Positions 17,014 through 26,771 of a stretch of DNA of 64,000 nt are shown one piece after another. This stretch comes from an uncultured Clostridia bacterium (GTDB taxonomy: Bacteria > Bacillota > Clostridia > Oscillospirales > Acutalibacteraceae), in NCBI GenBank assembly GCA_937898625.1, contig CALEJF010000042.1, positions 29,627 to 93,626 on the forward strand. The letters run 5' to 3'. Below the pieces are notes generated by a model that had not been told where the DNA came from, did no database searches, and saw only the letters and a list, made by a program, of their open reading frames with translations. Every line of letters begins with the position of its first letter. The stretch's first letter is position 1. The position numbers and the translations under genes were made by a program.

Positions 17014-19386
17014 ATGTATAACGTAGTAAAAAGAGACGGCAAAATAGCATCTTTTGACCTTAAAAAGATTGCAGAAGCTATTACCCTTGCATTTGACGCT
17101 TGTAACAAGCAATACAATGCTGACATTATCGATTTCCTTGCACTCAAAGTTACAGCAGAGTTTGAACCAAAAATCGAGGACCAGGCAATTTCCGTTGAAA
17201 ACATTCAGGACAGTGTAGAATCAGTGCTTATTAAGGCAGGTTATGATGACGTTGCAAAGGCATATATCATCTACCGTCGTCAGAGAGAAAAAGTTCGTAA
17301 CCTTAATGCAACAATGGTTGACTATAAGGCTATTATCGACAACTACCTTAATGTTAACGACTGGCGTGTTAAAGAGAATTCAACAGTTACTTATTCAGTT
17401 GGTGGTCTTATTCTTTCAAACTCAGGTGCAGTTACTGCTAACTACTGGCTCTCTGAAATTTATGATGATGAAATCGGCAACGCTCACAGAAACGCTGATA
17501 TTCACATTCACGACCTTTCAATGCTTACAGGTTACTGTGCAGGTTGGTCACTTAAACAATTAATTCAGGAAGGTCTTGGCGGTGTTCCGGGTAAAATCAC
17601 ATCTGCTCCTGCTGCTCACCTTTCAACACTTTGCAACCAGATGGTTAACTTCCTTGGAATTATGCAGAATGAATGGGCAGGTGCTCAGGCTTTCTCATCA
17701 TTCGACACATACTTGGCTCCTTTCGTAAAAGTTGATAACCTTTCATACAAAGAAGTTAAACAGTGCATTCAGTCATTCATCTATGGTGTTAACACTCCAT
17801 CTCGTTGGGGTACACAGTCACCATTCACAAACATCACTCTTGACTGGACTGTTCCAAATGACCTTGCAGAACTCAACTGTATTGTTGGTGGCAAGGAAAT
17901 GGACTTCAAATATAAAGATTGTAAAGCTGAAATGGATATGGTTAACAAGGCTTTCATCGAGGTTATGGTTGAAGGCGATGCTAACGGTCGTGGCTTCCAG
18001 TATCCAATTCCAACATATTCAATCACTCGTGATTTTGACTGGTCAGAAACAGAGAATAACAAGCTTCTCTTTGAAATGACTGCAAAATACGGCACACCTT
18101 ATTTCTCAAACTACATCAACAGCGACATGGAGCCTTCAGACGTTCGTTCAATGTGCTGCCGTCTTCGTCTTGACCTTCGTGAACTTCGTAAGAAGTCAGG
18201 TGGTTTCTTCGGTAGTGGTGAATCAACAGGTTCGGTTGGTGTTGTTACAATCAACTTGCCAAGAATCGCTTACCTTGCAAAGGATGAGGCTGATTTCTAT
18301 GCTCGTCTTGACAAGATGATGGATATTTCTGCTCGTTCACTTAAAGTTAAGCGTGATGTTATCACAAAACTTCTTGATGCAGGTCTTTATCCATACACAA
18401 AGAGATACCTTGGTACTTTCAACAACCACTTCTCAACAATCGGTCTTGTTGGTATGAACGAAGCTGGTCTTAATGCAAAATGGATTCAGGCTGATATGAC
18501 AACTGAAAAGACACAGCAGTTTGCAAAAGATGTTCTTAACCACATGAGAGAAAGACTTTCTGACTATCAGGAACTTTACGGTGACCTTTATAACCTTGAA
18601 GCAACTCCTGCAGAGTCAACTGCATTCCGTCTTGCAAAACACGACCTTAAATACTACCCAGACATTATCACTGCAGGTAGAAAAGAAGGCGAAACACCTT
18701 ACTATACAAACAGTTCACACCTTCCTGTTGGCTACACACAGGATATCTTCACTGCTCTTGATATGCAGGATGAACTTCACACACTTTACACATCAGGTAC
18801 AGTATTCCACGCATTCCTTGGCGAAAAACTTCCTGACTGGCAGTCATGTGCAAGTCTTGTTAAGAAGATTGCTTCTAATTACAGACTTCCTTACTACTCA
18901 ATTTCACCAATTTACTCAATTTGTAAGAATCACGGTTATATTGCAGGTGAGGCATTCACTTGTCCACACTGTGGTGAAGAAGCTGAAGTTTATTCAAGAA
19001 TTACCGGTTACTATCGTCCTGTTAAGAACTGGAACGACGGTAAGGCTCAAGAATACAAGGACAGAAAAGTTTACGATATTGCTAACTCACACCTTACTCA
19101 CGATGTTACAGAAAATGCAGTTTGTGAATGTGCAGAAGCAGAAGAAGTTGTAGAGGTTGCAGACAGCACATACCTTTTCACAACTGCTACTTGCCCTAAC
19201 TGTAAGATTGCTTGTGCAATTCTTGACAAGGCAGGTGTTGCTTACGAAAAACTCCTTGCTAATGAACATGTTGACTTGGTTAACGATTTTGGTATCAAAC
19301 AAGCACCAACACTTGTAGTGGTTAAAGATGGTGCAGTTTCAAAATATGCAGGAGTTTCTGACATTAAGAAATTCTTGAATGTTTAA
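17014..19386 (+). CDS. nrdD: Anaerobic ribonucleoside-triphosphate reductase with glutaredoxin-like tail
   Basis: A 790-aa class III ribonucleotide reductase. It has an N-terminal ATP cone (residues 1-90), then the ten-stranded barrel with the MCCRLRLD segment (Cys381-Cys382). A C-terminal zinc site (C650-P-H-C653) and the radical loop ITGYYRP with Gly665 follow. After the normal end there is a Cys-rich linker and an 80-residue glutaredoxin/thioredoxin-like domain with CPNC at 727-730 and a QAPTLVV cis-Pro segment. ATG 17014 follows AGGAGG. trxB starts 22 bp downstream, suggesting a thiol-based electron supply instead of, or besides, formate. Confidence 0.95.
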   Translation: MYNVVKRDGKIASFDLKKIAEAITLAFDACNKQYNADIIDFLALKVTAEFEPKIEDQAISVENIQDSVESVLIKAGYDDVAKAYIIYRRQREKVRNLNATMVDYKAIIDNYLNVNDWRVKENSTVTYSVGGLILSNSGAVTANYWLSEIYDDEIGNAHRNADIHIHDLSMLTGYCAGWSLKQLIQEGLGGVPGKITSAPAAHLSTLCNQMVNFLGIMQNEWAGAQAFSSFDTYLAPFVKVDNLSYKEVKQCIQSFIYGVNTPSRWGTQSPFTNITLDWTVPNDLAELNCIVGGKEMDFKYKDCKAEMDMVNKAFIEVMVEGDANGRGFQYPIPTYSITRDFDWSETENNKLLFEMTAKYGTPYFSNYINSDMEPSDVRSMCCRLRLDLRELRKKSGGFFGSGESTGSVGVVTINLPRIAYLAKDEADFYARLDKMMDISARSLKVKRDVITKLLDAGLYPYTKRYLGTFNNHFSTIGLVGMNEAGLNAKWIQADMTTEKTQQFAKDVLNHMRERLSDYQELYGDLYNLEATPAESTAFRLAKHDLKYYPDIITAGRKEGETPYYTNSSHLPVGYTQDIFTALDMQDELHTLYTSGTVFHAFLGEKLPDWQSCASLVKKIASNYRLPYYSISPIYSICKNHGYIAGEAFTCPHCGEEAEVYSRITGYYRPVKNWNDGKAQEYKDRKVYDIANSHLTHDVTENAVCECAEAEEVVEVADSTYLFTTATCPNCKIACAILDKAGVAYEKLLANEHVDLVNDFGIKQAPTLVVVKDGAVSKYAGVSDIKKFLNV

Positions 19387-19408
19387 TTGATTTTAAGGGA
19401 TTATAATT

Positions 19409-20314
19409 ATGTATGACATTATAATAATCGGCGGTGGTCCTGCAGGGCTTACCGCCGCCCTATATGCTCGTAGGGCAAACAAAACAGTTCTTGTTATTGA
19501 AAAAGCAAGTTTTGGTGGACAGATTACTTATTCACCAAAAGTTGAGAACATACCAGGTTTTCAGGAAGTAACAGGTAACGAATTTGCAGAAAAACTTGTT
19601 GAGCAAGTCCTTAATCAAGATGCAGAGGTTGAATGTGCCGAAGTTCTTTCTATCAAAGACGGTGACATTAAAACAGTTGTTACTGATTCAGGCGAATTTG
19701 AGGGTAAATCTGTTATTATTGCAACGGGTGCAAAGCACAGACTTTTAGGACTCGAAAACGAAACTAACCTTATCGGTGAAGGAATTTCTTTCTGTGCAGT
19801 TTGTGACGGTGCTTTCTATGAAGGCAAAACAGTTGCAGTAATCGGTGGTGGCAACTCTGCTTTGCAGGAGGCAATTCTTCTTTCAGACCTCGCTAAAAAA
19901 GTTTATGTTATTCAAAATCTTGATTTCTTTACAGGTGAACAAAAACTGGTTGAGAAACTTGAGAGTAAAGATAATGTTGAGATTATTCTCGGTACAGTGG
20001 TCCAGAAACTTATTGGTGAGAATGAACTCAAAGGAATTACTATTAAAAATGTTGCAACAGAGGAGAGTTCGAATTTAACTCTTGACGGTATGTTTGTTGC
20101 AATTGGTCTTGTTCCACAGAATGAGAACTTTAAAGATGTTGTTAACCTTGATGGTCGTGGCTATGTTGATGCAACTGAATCTTGCACAACAAATGCAAAA
20201 GGTATTTTTGTTGCAGGTGACTGCAGAACAAAGACTATCCGTCAGGTAATAACCGCCGCAGGTGATGGTGCTGTTGCAGCCCTCGCTGCTTGTGATTATG
20301 TCGATACTATCTAA
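19409..20314 (+). CDS. trxB: Thioredoxin reductase
   Basis: A 301-aa NADPH-dependent flavoenzyme. It has an N-terminal FAD-binding GGGPAGLTAALYARRANK motif (residues 8-25), the redox pair CAVC at 129-132, an NADPH-binding GGGNSA motif, and the C-terminal GIFVAGDCR and QVITAAGDGAVAA FAD block. The length is typical of bacterial TrxB. It follows nrdD by 22 bp and shares its transcript, so NrdR probably governs it too. The likely partner is the glutaredoxin-like tail of NrdD, or an unlinked thioredoxin. Confidence 0.95.
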   Translation: MYDIIIIGGGPAGLTAALYARRANKTVLVIEKASFGGQITYSPKVENIPGFQEVTGNEFAEKLVEQVLNQDAEVECAEVLSIKDGDIKTVVTDSGEFEGKSVIIATGAKHRLLGLENETNLIGEGISFCAVCDGAFYEGKTVAVIGGGNSALQEAILLSDLAKKVYVIQNLDFFTGEQKLVEKLESKDNVEIILGTVVQKLIGENELKGITIKNVATEESSNLTLDGMFVAIGLVPQNENFKDVVNLDGRGYVDATESCTTNAKGIFVAGDCRTKTIRQVITAAGDGAVAALAACDYVDTI

Positions 20315-20332
20315 TTGATATATTCCTATGGT

Positions 20333-20368
20333 AAAAGGAAGGATAACAAATTTGTTACCCTTCCTTTT
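20333..20368. terminator. Bidirectional terminator after trxB
   Basis: AAAAGGAAGG (20333-20342) pairs with CCTTCCTTTT (20359-20368), and an inner AACAAATTTGTT palindrome extends the stem. A T-rich tail follows. It separates converging trxB and the oxidoreductase gene. Confidence 0.85.
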
Positions 20369-20380
20369 CTCTTTTATTAT

Positions 20381-21340
20381 TTACTTTTCAAAGGGATAAA
20401 CGAGGTTCATCTGTCGTCTGCATTCATCCATAATCTTCATACATTCTCTTGTTGCTTCAAATGGTATGTATGAGGATTCTTTTTTGTCTTCTTTTATTTC
20501 ATTGGCAACACAGTTAAATTCTGTTATATAGTCAGTTTTACCTCTAAAAACTTTTCTGCCCTTATCATTTTTCATTTTAACTTTTGATGCCATGTGGAAG
20601 AAAATAGGAAGGCTTATTTTGCCCTTTTCACCTATAATCTTGCAATTCTCTTTCAACTTGCAAAGGGACATATTCAAGGTGCATTTGAAAGTACCATAAT
20701 CTAAAACAACAATTTCGCTTATATCAATACCGTTTTCCACTACTCCATCACATTTAATCCCTTTTGGCACACCAAAAAGATTATAACAATATGTGATTGG
20801 ATAAATTCCAATATCAAGCAACGCACCACCTGCAGTTTCGGGAGTAAGCACTCGTGAATCCTTTGGCATTTTAATTCCGGGAAAAGCGTAATTTATTACG
20901 ACATCTTTGATTTCTCCGATTTCCCCACCTTGCACCCATTCTTTAACAGTTAATGCAACGGGTGAAAACCAAGTCCACATAGCCTCACAAAAATATGTAT
21001 CAGTTTCTTTTGCTGTATTTATTAAAATATCAACATCTTTTACTGACACACCAACGGGCTTTTCACAAAGGACAGGCTTTCCCATTTTCATAGCTTTTAC
21101 TGCATATTCTACATGGGATGTATGGGGTGTTGCAATGTATACTCCGTCAACATCATCACGATTTACTGCATCTTCAAAACTTGTAAACACTTGTGCATTG
21201 TATTTGTCTGCAAAAGCCTTTGCTTTTTTGTAAGTGCGACTATAAACGGAAACTATTTTGTGATTTCCTTTTTTAATATTCATAGCAGTATTTTTTGCAA
21301 TACTACCACTGCCAATATATGCCCATCTGAATTCTGTCAT
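20381..21340 (-). CDS. Gfo/Idh/MocA-family oxidoreductase
   Basis: A 319-aa NAD(P)-dependent dehydrogenase. The N-terminal Rossmann motif is IGSGSIAKNTA (residues 9-19), the family CEKPVGV motif lies near residue 93, and an alpha/beta C-terminal domain follows. Members oxidise or interconvert sugars, inositols and related compounds. The substrate is unknown here. The gene ends at a shared terminator, and its start has AGGTGATAAT. It follows the YolD gene by 8 bp on the same strand, so it is probably the last gene of that transcript, though no functional link to translesion synthesis is evident. Confidence 0.88.
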   Translation of the reverse strand: MTEFRWAYIGSGSIAKNTAMNIKKGNHKIVSVYSRTYKKAKAFADKYNAQVFTSFEDAVNRDDVDGVYIATPHTSHVEYAVKAMKMGKPVLCEKPVGVSVKDVDILINTAKETDTYFCEAMWTWFSPVALTVKEWVQGGEIGEIKDVVINYAFPGIKMPKDSRVLTPETAGGALLDIGIYPITYCYNLFGVPKGIKCDGVVENGIDISEIVVLDYGTFKCTLNMSLCKLKENCKIIGEKGKISLPIFFHMASKVKMKNDKGRKVFRGKTDYITEFNCVANEIKEDKKESSYIPFEATRECMKIMDECRRQMNLVYPFEK

Positions 21341-21348
21341 ATTATCAC

Positions 21349-21780
21349 CTACAAAACTTCTGTATTTTCCGGTAAAATCTCGCTTTTGATTTCAATAATA
21401 TCATCAACAAGGATTTCTGTTTTATCAGTAAAATAAATTTTTCTTTCAACATAGTCATATCTCTTTATATTCCCTGCAAAATCAAGATATATTCCGCCCT
21501 CTTTATTGGTATCAGGAATGAAATATGTCACTGTGATTTCAGGTTGGTCCGTGATATGATTAAAAATAAAATTTATCTTATTATCCAACAACATTTTGTC
21601 GTAATCATCCAGTTCAATTCTTTTGTCAGTCAACCTTGCAGTTTCTTTTATTGCATCGTCATGACCTGAAAGGGCAGAAAATGGTGCAAACTGTGCTGCA
21701 CGGTCGTAGAGTGACATATGTGGTCGTTTTTTTGACTGATGATGTGGAAGATTAATTATATCATCATATTTTTCCTGCAT
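21349..21780 (-). CDS. YolD-like protein
   Basis: A 143-aa protein with the YolD pattern: an N-terminal basic segment with HHQSKKRPHMSLYDRAAQF, then ETARLTDKRIELDDYDKMLLD, and a beta-rich C-terminal half. YolD-like proteins are encoded next to Y-family polymerases in many Firmicutes and are thought to act with them in translesion synthesis. Here it follows the polymerase by 13 bp, as expected. Molecular role is inferred from that association. The start has AAGGAGTG. Confidence 0.85.
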   Translation of the reverse strand: MQEKYDDIINLPHHQSKKRPHMSLYDRAAQFAPFSALSGHDDAIKETARLTDKRIELDDYDKMLLDNKINFIFNHITDQPEITVTYFIPDTNKEGGIYLDFAGNIKRYDYVERKIYFTDKTEILVDDIIEIKSEILPENTEVL

Positions 21781-21793
21781 ATGTCACACTCCT

Positions 21794-23278
21794 TTATGCC
21801 TTATGTCCACCAATCTGACTGTTTCTCTCTTTTGCAGTCGCACCCTCCTCAAGATTCATTCCCTTGAGAATTGCATTTTTGCCGTATTTCTTTTTAATGC
21901 TCAAAACGGCTTCCTGCATCTTTTTTTCTTTTTGGAGGTTCTCTTCTTGCTTGTTTTTCTTTTCGTAATCTGTGAAAAGGTCAAGTTGCTCAACCTGATT
22001 ATTTGTCACATCTTTTTCCCTTTGCAATTTACAAACTGCAATAGTTATTCTTCTCACCAGAAGACTTTTATCCACAATTCGGTCGTAAAGTTCCATTGTG
22101 GTATCTACAATTAACTTAGATGATGCAGTATATCGGTTTATATTTCCGGTACCATGAGCTTGTTTTGGCACTTTTCGTCCGTAAAAATCAGTTACAACAT
22201 CCCCCTTGTACTGAATGTTGTCATCTGTTAAATTGTCGATGTCGTATCCAATGGTTAAAACAACCTGATTTGTCACAAGTGCCTTTTCCACAAGTTCAAG
22301 AGCTATTGCCTCTGCCATTTCCCTTGTTACAAGTTTTGCCTTGTCAAAATAATATGGTGTTTGCAAAACCTGACCTGAACTTAAACTATTTGTTGATGGT
22401 TTATATGCCTTGATTTCTTTAATTGTACAAGGTTCCCAACCCCAAGCATGGTCAATAAGCAATTCGGCATTGATGCCAAAAAGTCTGTAAAGTAAATCTT
22501 CGTCATAGAGTGAGCAACGGGCAACATCCCCCATTGTGCGCATACCATAGCGTTCAAGTTTATTAGCATAGCCTTTTCCCACTCGCCAAAAATCTGTAAT
22601 AGGTTTGTGTGACCACAAATTCTCGCGATAACTCATTTCGTCAAGTTCTGCAATTCGCACACCGTCTTTATCAGCAGGAATATGCTTGGCTTCAATATCC
22701 ATAGCAATCTTGGCAAGGTACATATTGGTTCCTATTCCCGCAGTTGCCGTAATTCCCGTGGTTTGAAGAACATCCTGAATGAGTTTTCTTGCAAAATCGT
22801 GAGCACTTAACTTGTATGTTGCAAGGTAATGAGTGATATCAATAAAAACCTCGTCAATGGAGTAAACATGAATATCCTCGGGTGCAATATATTTAAGATA
22901 CACATTGTAAATACGGGTACTGTACTCCATATAATATGCCATCCTTGGTGGTGCAACAATGTAATCGAGTTCAAGACCCGGATTATTATTCAATTCTTCC
23001 GAGTTAAAAGACTTATCAATAAATGTTCTTTTTGGTGCATTAAGTAGTCTTTGTTGATTTACCTCTTTTACTTTCTGCACAACCTCAAAAAGCCTTGCTC
23101 TACCGGGAATTCCATAGGCTTTTAAAGATGGTGTCACTGCCAGGCAGATGGTTTTTTCTGTTCTTGCCCTATCGGCAACAACTAAATTTGTGGTTAGTGG
23201 GTTAAGTCCCCTTTCCACACACTCAACAGAGGCAAAAAAGGATTTTAAGTCTATACAAAGATATTTTTTCTCTGTCAT
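21794..23278 (-). CDS. Y-family DNA polymerase (UvrX/UmuC-like)
   Basis: A 494-aa error-prone polymerase. LCIDLKSFFASVECVERG (residues 7-24) carries the first metal Asp and steric residues, YSIDEVFIDIT the catalytic Asp/Glu pair, and TGITATAGIGTNMYLAKIA the palm block. A little-finger domain and a Lys/Glu-rich tail follow. It is longer than DinB and matches the UvrX/UmuC-like group of Firmicutes that pairs with YolD. No GAAC-N4-GTTC SOS box is seen in the 20 bp upstream, so it may depend on the GH35 gene promoter or an internal one. Confidence 0.92.
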   Translation of the reverse strand: MTEKKYLCIDLKSFFASVECVERGLNPLTTNLVVADRARTEKTICLAVTPSLKAYGIPGRARLFEVVQKVKEVNQQRLLNAPKRTFIDKSFNSEELNNNPGLELDYIVAPPRMAYYMEYSTRIYNVYLKYIAPEDIHVYSIDEVFIDITHYLATYKLSAHDFARKLIQDVLQTTGITATAGIGTNMYLAKIAMDIEAKHIPADKDGVRIAELDEMSYRENLWSHKPITDFWRVGKGYANKLERYGMRTMGDVARCSLYDEDLLYRLFGINAELLIDHAWGWEPCTIKEIKAYKPSTNSLSSGQVLQTPYYFDKAKLVTREMAEAIALELVEKALVTNQVVLTIGYDIDNLTDDNIQYKGDVVTDFYGRKVPKQAHGTGNINRYTASSKLIVDTTMELYDRIVDKSLLVRRITIAVCKLQREKDVTNNQVEQLDLFTDYEKKNKQEENLQKEKKMQEAVLSIKKKYGKNAILKGMNLEEGATAKERNSQIGGHKA

Positions 23279-23298
23279 TTTCTGCCCCTCCTTTACTT

Positions 23299-25035
23299 CT
23301 ATCCCAAAATTGGTGTATCTACAAATTCTATTTCTGCTTCACCTTTAAGTCCATCAGATTCGAAAATGATAATCTCATTTTCACCGTCCTTCAACAAACT
23401 TGCAGGTACATACAAGGTCTGTTGCGGACCAATTTCCCAATATCTACCAATATTAAAACCGTTAATAACAACAAATCCCTTTGTGAAGCTGTCGAGTTTT
23501 AAAAATGTATCCTTTGGATTCTGGATACTGAAATATCCTCTATAAAACGCTGATTTTTCGTTGAAATCCTTTTTATCAAACGACAATCTATCAAGGTTAT
23601 TCATAGGTAATGTGTAAACATCCCAGTTGAAATGAATTCTCTTATCCAACAAGCATCTTCCTGCGATGCCTTTTTTGTACATCATTTTAGGTCCGAAATT
23701 AGTTCTGCCCATATTTTCGCAAAGTACAGTAAGAATATCCCCTGCCTTTGCAGAAATCTTTGTTTCAAGCAGGTCATTAACATAAAGGATGTCCACAAGA
23801 TTATCATTTATGTAAATCTGTGCACGGTCACCGATTCTTTCAAATGACAGAACAACATCTTCGTAATCACGGTTTAAAACTGTTCTGTAAGCAATATATC
23901 CGTATCCATTTCCGTATTTTTCCATACATTTTGGAACATCCGAGTGAACAGGAGTTGCAAGTTCAGGTAATGCAGAAAAAAAGCCTTCGCTTTCGGTCAA
24001 CTTAAACTTACCATAAGCCTTTTTATCCCGATTTGCGGGAATTTCCGGTAATTCTTCTCCAATATGTTTTTTGATAACTTCTCTTACTGCCATATATTTT
24101 GGTGTAATGTCGCCACATTCAGTAAGCATTGCATCATAGTCATAACTTGTAACATCAGGACAAAATTTCTCATAATGATTAGCACCCGATGTAAAACCAA
24201 AATTTGTTCCTCCAACAAACATATACATATTAAGGCTACCACGAGTGAGCATATCATCAACAACTTTTGCGTAGTCCTCCGCTGATGTTGTGTGGTGCTT
24301 TTCATCACCCCATGAGTCAAACCAACCATTCCACATTTCCATACACATTTTAGGTGTGTCAGGGAAAAGTTCGTCGTGTGCTTTGAAATTTTCTTCCACT
24401 CGACTACCAAAATTAAGTGTTGGCAAACATCCTTCAATCGTTCCGTCCAGCAAGTCGCTCTTACTTGTACCGTCAGATGTAAACAATGGCACATCAATTC
24501 CACGGTCGATAAAGCCTTGCTTTAAGTAGTTAAGATATTCTTTATCATCACCGTAATAACCGTACTCATTTTCACATTGCACCATTATAACAGGTCCGCC
24601 ATTAGTTGTGAGATATGGTTTAATCTCTGCACAAAGTCTGTCAAGATACAAATCAAATCTTTCAATATACTTTTTGTTCATACAACGGATTTCCATATCT
24701 TCATCTGCCTGAATCCACCATGGGAGTCCGCCGAATTCCCACTCTGCACAGATGTATGGGCCAGGTCTTACAATAACCATAAGTCCCACCTTTTGTGCTG
24801 TTTCAATATATTTTGCTATATTCAAAATTCCTGTAAAATCGTATTCACCGGGCACTTTTTCGTGCATATTCCAGGCACAATAAGTTTCAACACAGTTACA
24901 ACCCATGGCTTTCATTTTTATAAAAATATCTTCCCAAGTATCGGGCATATTTCTGAAATAATGCACTGCACCTGAAATAAGTTTTACAGGTTTTCCGTCT
25001 TTTACAAATTGATTTTTAACGATTTCAAAAGTCAT
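23299..25035 (-). CDS. GH35-family beta-galactosidase
   Basis: A 578-aa glycoside hydrolase. The N-terminal TIM barrel shows LISGAVHYFRNMPDTWEDIF, GCNCVETYCAWNMHE and IVRPGPYICAEWEFGGLPWW, all typical of GH35. The acid/base Glu157 is in NEYG and the nucleophile Glu233 in MEMWNGWFDSWG. Two jelly-roll-like beta domains follow. There is no signal peptide, so it acts on imported galactosides. It starts with AGGAGTGG and is followed after 20 bp by the polymerase gene, an unexpected partner. Confidence 0.93.
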   Translation of the reverse strand: MTFEIVKNQFVKDGKPVKLISGAVHYFRNMPDTWEDIFIKMKAMGCNCVETYCAWNMHEKVPGEYDFTGILNIAKYIETAQKVGLMVIVRPGPYICAEWEFGGLPWWIQADEDMEIRCMNKKYIERFDLYLDRLCAEIKPYLTTNGGPVIMVQCENEYGYYGDDKEYLNYLKQGFIDRGIDVPLFTSDGTSKSDLLDGTIEGCLPTLNFGSRVEENFKAHDELFPDTPKMCMEMWNGWFDSWGDEKHHTTSAEDYAKVVDDMLTRGSLNMYMFVGGTNFGFTSGANHYEKFCPDVTSYDYDAMLTECGDITPKYMAVREVIKKHIGEELPEIPANRDKKAYGKFKLTESEGFFSALPELATPVHSDVPKCMEKYGNGYGYIAYRTVLNRDYEDVVLSFERIGDRAQIYINDNLVDILYVNDLLETKISAKAGDILTVLCENMGRTNFGPKMMYKKGIAGRCLLDKRIHFNWDVYTLPMNNLDRLSFDKKDFNEKSAFYRGYFSIQNPKDTFLKLDSFTKGFVVINGFNIGRYWEIGPQQTLYVPASLLKDGENEIIIFESDGLKGEAEIEFVDTPILG

Positions 25036-25148
25036 AACACCACTCCTATTTGTATATTTTACTATACTGCCCTTAAATTATCAATTATTTTAACCTTTAA
25101 AAAACACAAAAATCATACTAAATCAACAAAAAATATTCATTTTTTCAC

Positions 25149-25177
25149 TTTACAATTATACACAAAAGGAATATAAT
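25149..25177 (+). promoter_or_regulatory. Sigma-A promoter of the permease gene
   Basis: TTTACA (25149-25154), a 17-bp spacer and TATAAT (25172-25177). Confidence 0.75.
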
Positions 25178-25213
25178 TGAGTGTATATTAAATATGGAAG
25201 GAAGGTTTTCATT

Positions 25214-26659
25214 ATGGAAAATGGAAACGGACTTAAAAAGCAATATGGGCTTTTAATGGCTATCTGCATGGTTGTAGGTACTGTTGTTGGCTCAGGTGTT
25301 TTCTTTAAGGCACAAGCAATTCTTGAGAAAACGAGTGGCGATATGCCAATGGGTATTATTGCATGGATTATCGGTGGCGTAGTTATGATTTTCTGCGTTC
25401 TCGCATTCTGTGTAATGGCTCAACAGTATGAAAAAGTTAACGGACTTGTTGACTATGCGGAAGCAACTATCGGTAACAAATATGCTTACTTTATGGGTTG
25501 GTTTGCAACAACAATCTATATGCCTGCAATGACTTCTGTTCTTGCTTGGCTTACTGCAAGATATTTCCTTACATTCTTGGTATCTGTAAACCCTGACTTA
25601 CAACTTGCAGGCGACCCTGTAACAGGTACAGAAACCTTCTTACTTGCAGGATTTATCCTTATCCTTGTTTTTGCAGTTAATACACTTTCTTCAAAACTTG
25701 CCGGTAAACTTCAGATTAGTGCAACTTTTATCAAACTTATTCCACTTCTTTTGATGGCAGTTGTTGGTACAATCTATGGTCTTACACACAATATTGCCGG
25801 TGAGCCAGCAACAATCCTTTCCTCTAACTTTGCTACAGGCACAGGTAACTTCTCTGTTCTTTTCGGTGCAGTTGTTGCTACTGCTTTTGCTTATGAAGGT
25901 TGGATTCTTGCTACATCAATTAACTCAGAAATCAAGGATTCTAAAAAGAATCTTCCGATCGCTCTTGTTCTTGGTGGTATAATCATCATTGCAATTTACC
26001 TCTTCTATTACATTGGTATTGCTGGTGGTGCTCCTGTTAAGACACTTATTGAAGAAGGTACTGCTCCTGCATTTACCACAGTTTTCGGTAATGTTCTTGG
26101 TAATGTTCTTAACCTCTTCGTTGCAGTTTCTTGCCTCGGTACTCTCAACGGTCTTCTTATCGGTACTATCCGTGGTATGTATTCAGTTGCAGTCCGTGGC
26201 TACGGTCCAAAGTCCGACCTTATGAAACAGGTTGACCCTGCATCAGGTATGCCTTCAAACTCATGTATTATTGGTCTTGTTATCGTTGGTGCATGGCTTG
26301 TTTACTTCTACGGTGCAAACCTTACCGCAACACCTTGGTTTGGAAAATTCAGTTTTGACTCATCAGAACTTCCAATCATCACAATTTATGCTCTTTACAT
26401 CCCAATGTTCATTCAGTTCATGAGAAAAGAAAAGAATCTTCCTGCTGTTAAGAGATTTGTTCTCCCGGCACTTGGAATTATCGGTTCTGCATTTATGGTA
26501 TTTGCTGCAATCTACTCACACGGCTATATGCCATATATTGATGCAAAGGCAAAAGGTGAAGGCTTTAAATGCCCAGTTCTTTTCTACCTTATCGTATTCG
26601 CAGTAATTATGGCAATCGGTATGCTTCTTATGAACCCAAAGAAAAAGAAATCAAAATAA
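25214..26659 (+). CDS. APC-family amino acid permease
   Basis: A 481-aa transporter with about twelve membrane helices. The first helix carries the GTVVGSGVFF motif that unwinds around the substrate in APC carriers. The AFAYEGWILATSINSEIKDSKKNLP segment is the helix 6 region conserved in the LAT/SteT-like group. The substrate is probably an amino acid, which one is not shown. ATG 25214 follows GGAAGG, and the reading from 25181 overlaps the promoter. It has its own promoter and terminator. Confidence 0.9.
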   Translation: MENGNGLKKQYGLLMAICMVVGTVVGSGVFFKAQAILEKTSGDMPMGIIAWIIGGVVMIFCVLAFCVMAQQYEKVNGLVDYAEATIGNKYAYFMGWFATTIYMPAMTSVLAWLTARYFLTFLVSVNPDLQLAGDPVTGTETFLLAGFILILVFAVNTLSSKLAGKLQISATFIKLIPLLLMAVVGTIYGLTHNIAGEPATILSSNFATGTGNFSVLFGAVVATAFAYEGWILATSINSEIKDSKKNLPIALVLGGIIIIAIYLFYYIGIAGGAPVKTLIEEGTAPAFTTVFGNVLGNVLNLFVAVSCLGTLNGLLIGTIRGMYSVAVRGYGPKSDLMKQVDPASGMPSNSCIIGLVIVGAWLVYFYGANLTATPWFGKFSFDSSELPIITIYALYIPMFIQFMRKEKNLPAVKRFVLPALGIIGSAFMVFAAIYSHGYMPYIDAKAKGEGFKCPVLFYLIVFAVIMAIGMLLMNPKKKKSK

Positions 26660-26677
26660 GATTACACTAAAAGCATT

Positions 26678-26713
26678 CAGCCTGTGAGGGAAAACCTTAC
26701 AGGCTGTTTTTTC
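26678..26713 (+). terminator. Terminator after the amino acid permease
   Basis: CAGCCTGTGAGG (26678-26689) pairs with CCTTACAGGCTG (26695-26706) with one wobble pair, followed by TTTTTTCTT. Confidence 0.9.
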
Positions 26714-26742
26714 TTGAAAAATAGGATATATTATTATATAAT
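26714..26742 (+). promoter_or_regulatory. Sigma-A promoter of cysK
   Basis: TTGAAA (26714-26719), a 17-bp spacer and TATAAT (26737-26742). The -10 lies within the palindrome TTATTATATAATAA (26731-26744), which could be a repressor site. Confidence 0.75.
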
Positions 26743-26771
26743 AAGCTTAGACTTTAACGGAGGTACTGAAA

